From assembly GCA_030592245.1 (NCBI GenBank), contig JAUVJV010000204.1, forward strand, positions 1 through 5,136: 5,136 bases of DNA. The letters run 5' to 3'. Source of the DNA: Candidatus Eiseniibacteriota bacterium. Its GTDB lineage: Bacteria > Arandabacterota > Arandabacteria > Arandabacterales > Arandabacteraceae. Under the pieces are notes generated by a model. The model worked only from the letters and a program-made list of their open reading frames with translations. It did not search any database and was not told the DNA's origin. The position numbers and the translations under genes were made by a program. Numbering within the stretch: the stretch's first letter is position 1; each line of letters begins with the position of its first letter. Below are positions 1-4,229 of this stretch, in pieces.

Positions 1-911
1 CATACGGACATACCGTTGCAGAGCGCTTCCTGCTCACATATTCGGAGAAGCTTTGGGGAGTTCCCTGTGTGAGAATCTCTTCATCCATGGCAAGGACCCG
101 GCTAAAGGGACTCAACCTTCGGACCTTTCTCAAGGAGACAGTAAGAGATAAGAACAGCAGAGTAGAGCACTTTGAGGGGGCCTTCTATTACCCGAAGCGT
201 GGGATCGGAATGATAACGGATAGGCTGGGTGAGATTTGCGGCAGGGAGAGCATACGGACAGATGCCAGCATTACCGGGATATCGCACGATAATGGCCGGA
301 TCGCAACTGTGACCATCAATGGGGCGGAGGAAACAGCAGTGGAAGATGTACTAAGTACACTTCCGCTGCCCTATTTCCTCAGGATCATGAATCCTCCGCC
401 GGAGGATGACATACTTGCCCTGGCCGATACCCTCCATTACAGGAGTCTGATTCTGGTCGCTTTCTTTCTTAACAGGGACCGGATAAGCCCGAATGCCACA
501 ACCTATTATCCTGAGGCCAAGTTTGTCTTCACCCGGGCCTATGAACCCAGGAACAGGAGCCCGTTCATGAGCCCCGATGGGAAGACCTCGCTGGTTGTGG
601 AGATCGCCTGTGACCACGGCGACGCCTATTGGAAGATGGACAATGATGGGCTGACTCGACTGGTGCTCTCGCAGCTGTCAGAGGTAGGATGGGTGAAGAA
701 CGATGAGCTCATCGATTCTGAGGTGAAGAGAATGGAATACGCCTATCCGGTTCTGCAAGTGGGTACGGAGGAGAGAACCCGGAGGATACTGGATTATCTC
801 GCCGGCTTTGAGAACCTCAAGGTCGCCGGAAGAAACGCCTGCTTCACCTATACCTCCATTCACGAAGTCTTAAGATCAACCTGGGAAGTTGTGGCAGGTC
901 AAGATGTGTGA
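1..911 (+). CDS. FAD-dependent amine-oxidase / protoporphyrinogen-oxidase-like oxidoreductase, 5'-truncated by window edge
   Basis: The reading frame is open from the left edge (first whole codon at position 3) to the TGA at 909-911, giving 302 visible residues. A GTG at 69 is in frame, but 22 family-like residues precede it (YGHTVAERFLLTYSEKLWGV), so it is internal and the true start lies outside. The motif 'YSEKLWGVPC...' followed by 'R-x-KGL' matches the FAD/NAD(P)-binding amine-oxidase superfamily branch that includes protoporphyrinogen oxidases and UDP-galactopyranose-mutase-like proteins. 'FYYPKRGIGMITDRL' is the usual segment where the substrate domain returns to the FAD domain. Near the C-terminus, 'AGRNACFTYTS' (GRN at visible residues 276-278) followed by 'IHEVLRSTWEVV' is the family's closing FAD-contacting segment. 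The missing part should hold the GxGxxG dinucleotide fold. Substrate cannot be assigned. The methyltransferase 93 nt downstream may be co-transcribed. Confidence 0.85.
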   Translation, partial: YGHTVAERFLLTYSEKLWGVPCVRISSSMARTRLKGLNLRTFLKETVRDKNSRVEHFEGAFYYPKRGIGMITDRLGEICGRESIRTDASITGISHDNGRIATVTINGAEETAVEDVLSTLPLPYFLRIMNPPPEDDILALADTLHYRSLILVAFFLNRDRISPNATTYYPEAKFVFTRAYEPRNRSPFMSPDGKTSLVVEIACDHGDAYWKMDNDGLTRLVLSQLSEVGWVKNDELIDSEVKRMEYAYPVLQVGTEERTRRILDYLAGFENLKVAGRNACFTYTSIHEVLRSTWEVVAGQDV

Positions 912-1004
912 AACCATAGGCCCTGCATCGCTGATCCGGGTTGGTTAGCCAGCAAGAGAGGCAGTGCCGCAAGGGGTGCAGAGCCACAAGAGGGGCGGTC
1001 TCAC
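912..1004. other. 93-nt gap between two co-directional genes
   Basis: No promoter or T-tract terminator is visible, which fits read-through from the oxidoreductase into the methyltransferase. The frame of both flanking genes is the same (position modulo 3) and stays open across the gap, but it has no start codon before 1005. A different frame carries two 14-codon ORFs (904-948 and 964-1008) that overlap the flanking stop and start codons; they are probably accidental and are discussed in the findings. Confidence 0.4.
989..995 (+). promoter_or_regulatory. Ribosome binding site for the methyltransferase
   Basis: The sequence AGAGGGG ends 9 nt before the ATG at 1005. This purine-rich SD supports 1005 as the start; no ATG, GTG or TTG lies in frame between the upstream stop (909-911) and 1005. 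Confidence 0.5.
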
Positions 1005-1547
1005 ATGAGAGATAGACTCGGCAGATTCGTGGCGGATTGGCGCATACGCGTCGTGCTTCCGCACATAAGAGGGCGGCTTCTCGATGTCGGCTGTGGCCTC
1101 AATGAGCTTGTACGTTCCTATGGTGGCGATGGCACTGGAGTTGATGTCTACCAGTGGGGAGATGTCAATGTGGTGGTTGATGACACCGCCTCCTTGCCAT
1201 TCGAGGATGGGGAGTTCGATACCGTCACAGTTGTGGCCGCGCTTAACCACATCCCCAACCGGGTAGAGGCTCTCGCAGAAGCTTACAGGGTTTTGAGGCC
1301 CGGGGGACATATCATCACGACCATGATCCCGGCACCAGTGGGCAGGGTATGGCACTTATTGCGCAGGCCCTGGGATGCCGATCAGAGGGAGCGCGGAATG
1401 AAGGACGGGGAAGTATGGGGTCTTTCCCGGAGCGAGGTTCACCGTCTTCTCGAGCAAGCCGGTTTCCGGATCTCCTTCGAGCAGAGATTCATGTTGGGAT
1501 TCAATCTTCTTACCGTAGCAACTAAGCCCGCAGAACACACCGAATAG
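1005..1547 (+). CDS. Class I SAM-dependent methyltransferase (Methyltransf_11-like), short
   Basis: This 180-residue protein should transfer a methyl group from S-adenosylmethionine to an unknown small molecule or glycan, probably in the cytoplasm. Motif I is LLDVGCG at residues 25-31 (SAM-binding glycine loop). The acidic end of strand 2 is GVDVYQ at 45-50. 'DDTASLPFEDGEFDTVTVV' at 59-77 holds the conserved acidic loop and motif II, followed by 'ALNHIPNRVEALAEAYRVL' and 'RPGG' (98-101), the typical motif III region. 'LSRSEVHRLLEQAGF' at 140-154 is the usual late helix. At 180 residues it is shorter than many family members, with little N-terminal substrate-recognition sequence before motif I. 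Its last 26 nt overlap the 3' end of the convergent radical SAM gene. It may be co-transcribed with the FAD enzyme; specificity is unknown. Confidence 0.88.
   Translation: MRDRLGRFVADWRIRVVLPHIRGRLLDVGCGLNELVRSYGGDGTGVDVYQWGDVNVVVDDTASLPFEDGEFDTVTVVAALNHIPNRVEALAEAYRVLRPGGHIITTMIPAPVGRVWHLLRRPWDADQRERGMKDGEVWGLSRSEVHRLLEQAGFRISFEQRFMLGFNLLTVATKPAEHTE
1522..1547. other. 26-bp tail-to-tail overlap of two convergent genes
   Basis: The methyltransferase stop (TAG, 1545-1547, + strand) lies inside the radical SAM coding sequence, whose own stop (TAG on the minus strand) is at 1524-1522. Both genes are well supported by conserved motifs, so the overlap is real. There is no room for an intergenic terminator. 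Transcription from each gene must run at least some distance antisense into the other. Confidence 0.85.
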
Positions 1548-2562
1548 CCTTTCCCAAACCGCCAAGCGGATTCCGCCGGAGAGATGTAAAAAACAAGTTG
1601 GCCTCCAGGGGGAGACTCGAATAACAGGTCGCACACTTAGGGGGAGGGATGTCCTTCAAGGCGTCCACGCCGTTCTCGATGAGATCGCATTTCTCATTGG
1701 CCGACGCCGAAGCGAGGGTGTCACAGCACTGGGTGACGAATCCGTCGGGGGTGATGAAGCAGAAGAGCCTGCCGCCGTAACACCGCACCCCGGGCATCCC
1801 ACTCGGCCAGCACTCTCCGATGGTCTCAAGATAATCGTAGGATGAGGCCACTGGCCGGCCCTTTCTTTTCTCATCAGTCAGATACGCTACTGCTTCTCTC
1901 ATCTGGCGGGCTTCCGGGAAATACAACCTGGCGTTCCCGGCTTTGTCCTCTTTCTGAATCCTGATGGGCTGGAAGAATGCGGCTGTGCCGAAATGTTCCG
2001 CAAGATCTATCACATGACCGAGCGAGTCGATATTGTGGTTTCCGATAACAGCAAACAGATTGAACCTGATTCCCCGGGTCGACATAGTATCCAAGCCCTC
2101 TATGACCATGTCATAACTGGCAGACCGGTTTGCATCCTGGATGTCCCTGGGGCCGTCAATGCTGACACTGACCATGTCTGCGTCTCCAATCTCGTCGATC
2201 CTCTCGCGGATCAGAGCTCCATTGGTCGCGAATGACATGGTAATCCCCAGGTTTTTACCGAAGGTCAGGAGCTCTCCAAGCTCTTCTCTTAAGAGCGCTT
2301 CACCGCCATTGAAACTCCAGAAGAGCGTGCCGGCGCCTCTGAACGACCTCATCAAGCCTTTGATCTCTTTCGTTGATAGTTCCCTCCCGGGGATATCGTG
2401 TCTTGAGCAATAGGTGCAGTTAAGATTGCAGCGGTAGGTTATGCAGTGAGTGATTCTCAAGGGTACAGGATGACCGGCCATCGCCTTAAGGACGGATGGG
2501 ATACTCCTGACCATGCTTTTCCGGTCGAGCAGGTCCATCCAGCTTCCGGCGGTCTTTCCCAT
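1522..2562 (-). CDS. Radical SAM protein with twitch/SPASM-like C-terminal cysteines
   Basis: This 346-residue enzyme uses the ATG at 2562. A GTG at 2571 also opens the frame, but its G is part of the GGAGG SD, so the ATG 8 nt downstream is the likelier start. The radical SAM cluster motif CNLNCTYC (CxxxCxxC) is at residues 45-52, with C45, C49 and C52 as expected ligands of the 4Fe-4S cluster that cleaves SAM. 'FNGGEALL' (84-91) is the GGE motif that contacts the SAM amino group. 'SFATNGAL' and 'VSVSIDGPRD' are typical later strands of the partial TIM barrel. The C-terminal part has C261, C268, C279, C280, C292, C310 and C313, arranged as 'CYGGRLFCFITPDGFVTQCC' and later 'CATC'. That resembles a twitch or shortened SPASM domain holding one auxiliary cluster (inference). 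Such domains occur in enzymes modifying peptides or sugars. No precursor peptide is evident beside it, so the substrate is unknown. It appears to be monocistronic. Confidence 0.88.
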   Translation of the reverse strand: MGKTAGSWMDLLDRKSMVRSIPSVLKAMAGHPVPLRITHCITYRCNLNCTYCSRHDIPGRELSTKEIKGLMRSFRGAGTLFWSFNGGEALLREELGELLTFGKNLGITMSFATNGALIRERIDEIGDADMVSVSIDGPRDIQDANRSASYDMVIEGLDTMSTRGIRFNLFAVIGNHNIDSLGHVIDLAEHFGTAAFFQPIRIQKEDKAGNARLYFPEARQMREAVAYLTDEKRKGRPVASSYDYLETIGECWPSGMPGVRCYGGRLFCFITPDGFVTQCCDTLASASANEKCDLIENGVDALKDIPPPKCATCYSSLPLEANLFFTSLRRNPLGGLGKAIRCVLRA

Positions 2563-2570
2563 CAGGGTCA

Positions 2571-2576
2571 CCTCCC
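2571..2576 (-). promoter_or_regulatory. Strong ribosome binding site deciding the radical SAM start
   Basis: On the minus strand GGGAGG is followed by TGACCCTG and then ATG at 2562. GGAGGTGA is a near-perfect complement of the 16S 3' end, with an 8-nt spacing to the ATG. The upstream in-frame GTG at 2571-2569 is embedded in this SD and is unlikely to be the start. Confidence 0.75.
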
Positions 2577-2595
2577 AGGCTACCTCACCCGGTGT

Positions 2596-2620
2596 CCGGC
2601 CGCTCAGGACATTCGGCCGG
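2596..2620 (-). promoter_or_regulatory. GC-rich hairpin in the radical SAM 5' leader
   Basis: A perfect 7-bp inverted repeat, CCGGCCG and CGGCCGG, encloses an 11-nt loop. It sits between the predicted minus-strand promoter and the start codon, about 34 nt upstream of the ATG at 2562. No U-run follows on the minus strand, so it is not a standard terminator. It could influence mRNA stability or translation. The structure is seen in the sequence; any function is inferred. Confidence 0.4.
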
Positions 2621-2673
2621 CCTGGTTCTGGTCGGCCTTTCGCTTCACATTCTTTACCTGTTTCAGTAGGCGC

Positions 2674-2702
2674 AGTATATGGGAAAAGCCGTCACTGTTC
2701 AA
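2674..2702 (-). promoter_or_regulatory. Sigma70-type promoter for the radical SAM gene
   Basis: Read on the minus strand, a -35 of TTGAAC (2702-2697) and a -10 of TATACT (2679-2674) are separated by exactly 17 nt. The -35 matches the consensus at 4 of 6 bases and the -10 at 5 of 6. The predicted transcript starts near 2667 and has a leader of roughly 100 nt before the ATG at 2562. A perfect TATAAT also occurs on the minus strand at 2745-2740 but lacks a recognisable -35. Confidence 0.5.
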
Positions 2703-2734
2703 CATGTTCCAACCGACCTGTTGCAAACGGCAAC
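2701..2734. promoter_or_regulatory. Small palindromes in the divergent promoter region (possible operator)
   Basis: The 8-bp palindrome AACATGTT (2701-2708) abuts the minus-strand -35. A second inverted repeat, GTTGC-AAACG-GCAAC, lies at 2720-2734. Their position between two divergent promoters would suit a regulator binding site, but short palindromes are common and no regulator is encoded nearby. Confidence 0.2.
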
Positions 2735-2769
2735 CCACGATTATATCTTAGTATCCTCCGCGGATGATG

Positions 2770-2778
2770 TGTTACAAT
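2770..2778 (+). promoter_or_regulatory. Extended -10 promoter for the DEAD-box helicase gene
   Basis: TGTTACAAT is an extended -10 element: TG, one base, then TACAAT, which matches TATAAT at 5 of 6 positions. No good -35 is seen at the usual distance, which is tolerated by extended -10 promoters. Transcription would begin near 2785, giving a leader of about 50 nt that contains the hairpin at 2796-2817. Confidence 0.45.
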
Positions 2779-2795
2779 GCGTATGGTATCGATAA

Positions 2796-2817
2796 GGCCA
2801 CGGCAGGATGCCGGGCC
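2796..2817 (+). promoter_or_regulatory. Hairpin immediately upstream of the helicase ribosome binding site
   Basis: GGCC-A-CGGCA, loop GGA, then TGCCG-GGCC can form nine base pairs with one bulged A. It ends 3 nt before the AAGGAG SD. Such placement could affect ribosome access to the helicase mRNA. The pairing is read directly; a regulatory role, such as feedback or temperature-dependent control, is inferred. Confidence 0.4.
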
Positions 2818-2820
2818 ATG

Positions 2821-2826
2821 AAGGAG
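2821..2826 (+). promoter_or_regulatory. Ribosome binding site of the helicase gene
   Basis: AAGGAG lies 7 nt upstream of the ATG at 2834, a strong SD at optimal spacing that fixes the helicase start. An ATG at 2818 opens a 10-codon out-of-frame ORF across the SD and is not the helicase start. Confidence 0.75.
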
Positions 2827-2833
2827 ATTTATT

Positions 2834-4051
2834 ATGAACCCGCGTCATGAGAATTTCTACGGGCTCGGCATAGCGCCCAAGTTGCTTGATAAGATCGAGT
2901 CGCTTGGCTTCAGCACCCCGACACCCATCCAGCACAAGGCCATACCCTTTGCGATTGAGGGCAAGGACATTGTCGGCATCGCGCAGACAGGTACGGGCAA
3001 GACCCTCGCCTATGGCGTCCCGATGGTCCAGCGGCTTACCCAGAAAAAGGGTAAGGGACTTGTGCTTGCCCCGACCCGTGAGCTGGCGATCCAGATAAAC
3101 GCTCACCTCAGACCCTTCACGCAGGCTCTGCGCATGGGAACCGCGGTGATCATAGGCGGGGAACGGATGAGCAGGCAAATCGCCGCGATCAAGAGAGGTC
3201 CCCGCATAATCGTGGCCACTCCCGGCCGCTTGATAGACCTCATGGAGCAGAATATCGTGCGGCTCAATGACGTTCATGTCCTGGTACTTGATGAAGCCGA
3301 TCGGATGCTCGACATGGGCTTCGCTCCGCAGATCGAGAAGATAATCAGGCTTGTTCCCAAGAAGCGACAGACCATGTTGTTTTCAGCAACCATGCCGGCC
3401 GGGATAATGAAGATGGCCTCTGTCCATATGCAACTCCCGGTGCGGACCGAGATCGCGCCATCGGGCACTGCCGCGGAGGGAGTCTCCCACGAAGTCTTCG
3501 TCGTGGAGAAGAAGCTCAAGGGATCTCTTCTTGAGAAACTGCTCCAGCAATACAGGGGTTCGGTTCTGGTTTTCTCGCGGACGAAGAGAGGGGCCGAGAG
3601 GGTGAGGCGGTCTCTGAAGAGAGCCGGCTTTGCCGCAGCCGAGATCCACTCGGACCGGACGCTCCCCCAGCGAAGGGAAGCCTTGAACGGTTTCAAGTCC
3701 GGGAAGTATCGGATCCTGGTGGCCACCGATATTGCGGCTCGCGGAATCGATGTTGAGGGTATCGAGCTGGTGGTCAACTATGACCTGCCCGACGAACCGG
3801 GGAGTTATGTTCACAGGATAGGCCGGACCGGAAGGGCGGGAATGGAGGGGTACGCCATCTCCTTTGCTACTCCCGACCAGGGCAGCGATGTGCGTAATAT
3901 CGAGAAGCTCATCAAGATCTCAAGATCGCTTTCGGAGCATCCTGAGATTCCGGCGGGACGTTTCCTGACGGGAGAACTCACATCATTTCAGAAGCGGCTC
4001 TCGCGCCATAAGCGGAGCACAAGCCGCCGGCCCGTCCGCCGGAAGAGGTAA
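2834..4051 (+). CDS. rhlE: RhlE-type DEAD-box ATP-dependent RNA helicase
   Basis: This complete 405-residue protein unwinds or remodels RNA using ATP, typically in ribosome assembly, mRNA decay and cold adaptation. Every DEAD-box motif is visible. The Q motif is GFSTPTPIQ (25-33), motif I AQTGTGKT (50-57), Ia PTRELA (80-85), Ib with GG (108-109) and TPGR (129-132), and motif II DEAD (153-156). Motif III is SAT (184-186), motif IV VLVFSRT (244-250), motif V ATDIAARGID (297-306) and motif VI HRIGRTGRAG (327-336). The tail is short and strongly basic (RLSRHKRS...RRKR, 388-405), a likely RNA-binding extension. It is about the length of a minimal RhlE core; there is no DbpA or CsdA-type RNA-binding domain, which favours RhlE. 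It has its own promoter and SD. Its TAA stop overlaps the ATG of a tiny downstream ORF. The exact subfamily is less certain than the DEAD-box assignment. Confidence 0.93.
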   Translation: MNPRHENFYGLGIAPKLLDKIESLGFSTPTPIQHKAIPFAIEGKDIVGIAQTGTGKTLAYGVPMVQRLTQKKGKGLVLAPTRELAIQINAHLRPFTQALRMGTAVIIGGERMSRQIAAIKRGPRIIVATPGRLIDLMEQNIVRLNDVHVLVLDEADRMLDMGFAPQIEKIIRLVPKKRQTMLFSATMPAGIMKMASVHMQLPVRTEIAPSGTAAEGVSHEVFVVEKKLKGSLLEKLLQQYRGSVLVFSRTKRGAERVRRSLKRAGFAAAEIHSDRTLPQRREALNGFKSGKYRILVATDIAARGIDVEGIELVVNYDLPDEPGSYVHRIGRTGRAGMEGYAISFATPDQGSDVRNIEKLIKISRSLSEHPEIPAGRFLTGELTSFQKRLSRHKRSTSRRPVRRKR

Positions 4052-4167
4052 TGTCGATGACGCGGCTGGCACAAGCCTTCACCCGTTTCATCCGGTTGGT
4101 GGCAGTGGCGCTGGTAGCTCTCGGAGTCACGACAGCAGCGTGTGAGAATACCAGGGTAAGGCCCTGA
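4051..4167 (+). CDS. Tiny lipoprotein-like ORF coupled to the helicase stop
   Basis: The ATG at 4051 overlaps the helicase TAA as TAATG. A second in-frame ATG at 4057 is better placed, with AGAGG (4044-4048) 8 nt upstream. The product is 38 or 36 residues. From the second Met it has a positive N-region (R3, R10, R13) and a hydrophobic stretch, LVAVALVALGV (14-24). TTAAC then puts Cys29 (codon 4141-4143) where a lipobox cysteine would be, although the usual Leu at -3 is replaced by Thr. Only eight residues (CENTRVRP) follow. This could be a very small lipoprotein, in the size range of entericidin-type peptides with a C-N-T start, or the remnant of a longer lipoprotein lost by frameshift or deletion. 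Family membership is not established. Confidence 0.4.
   Translation: MSMTRLAQAFTRFIRLVAVALVALGVTTAACENTRVRP
4152..4166. other. Short hairpin at the end of the plus-strand unit
   Basis: CAGGG-TAAGG-CCCTG forms a perfect 5-bp stem with a 5-nt loop and overlaps the stop region of the tiny ORF. No T-run follows on either strand, so it is at best a weak terminator or 3'-end stabilising structure. Confidence 0.25.
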
Positions 4168-4175
4168 TTCCTATA

Positions 4176-4217
4176 GAGTGTAGGCCCCTTAAGAGTGCAG
4201 GCGCCTTGAATGCAGGC
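4176..4217. repeat. Short tandem repeat, consensus GARTGYAGGC, three copies
   Basis: GAGTGTAGGC (4176), GAGTGCAGGC (4193) and GAATGCAGGC (4208) recur at spacings of 17 and 15 nt. The first two belong to a 17-nt unit (4176-4192 and 4193-4209) that agrees at 14 of 17 positions. The array fills most of the spacer between the tiny ORF and the convergent CHAT gene. It includes the palindromes CTTAAG and AGGCGCCT. It may be a local duplication; no function is evident. Confidence 0.5.
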
Positions 4218-4229
4218 AGGACTAACTGA

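Noticed and set aside
69..911. GTG at 69 as the true start of the FAD oxidoreductase
   Set aside because: Family-typical residues continue upstream to the window edge and the FAD-binding N-terminus would be missing.
945..1355. 136-codon minus-strand ORF across the methyltransferase
   Set aside because: It is antisense to a gene with clear SAM-binding motifs, has no recognisable domain, and is best explained by codon bias of the real gene.
909..1547. Fusion or recoded TGA joining the oxidoreductase and methyltransferase, which share a frame
   Set aside because: The gap residues are not protein-like, the oxidoreductase already ends at its normal FAD motif, and an SD plus ATG precede the methyltransferase. 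A gap of 31 open codons is not surprising.
1555..1580. Short GC hairpin (CCGC-CAA-GCGG) just past the methyltransferase stop
   Set aside because: The stem is only 4 bp, no T-run follows, and it lies in radical SAM coding sequence, so it is not a credible terminator.
2446..2767. Plus-strand ORFs over the radical SAM start and divergent region
   Set aside because: They lack a convincing SD, have low-complexity composition, and cross the promoter region and the 5' end of a well-supported gene.
2741..3777. Two long minus-strand ORFs (2741-3277 and 3274-3777) opposite the helicase
   Set aside because: They mirror the conserved DEAD-box coding sequence, show no family features, and overlap each other only by chance.
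4157..4229. +1 frameshift extension of the tiny lipoprotein ORF (from GGT at 4155 to the TGA at 4227-4229)
   Set aside because: The extended frame runs through the 10-mer repeats and does not resemble a known lipoprotein or entericidin tail, so a recent frameshift cannot be supported from this sequence alone.
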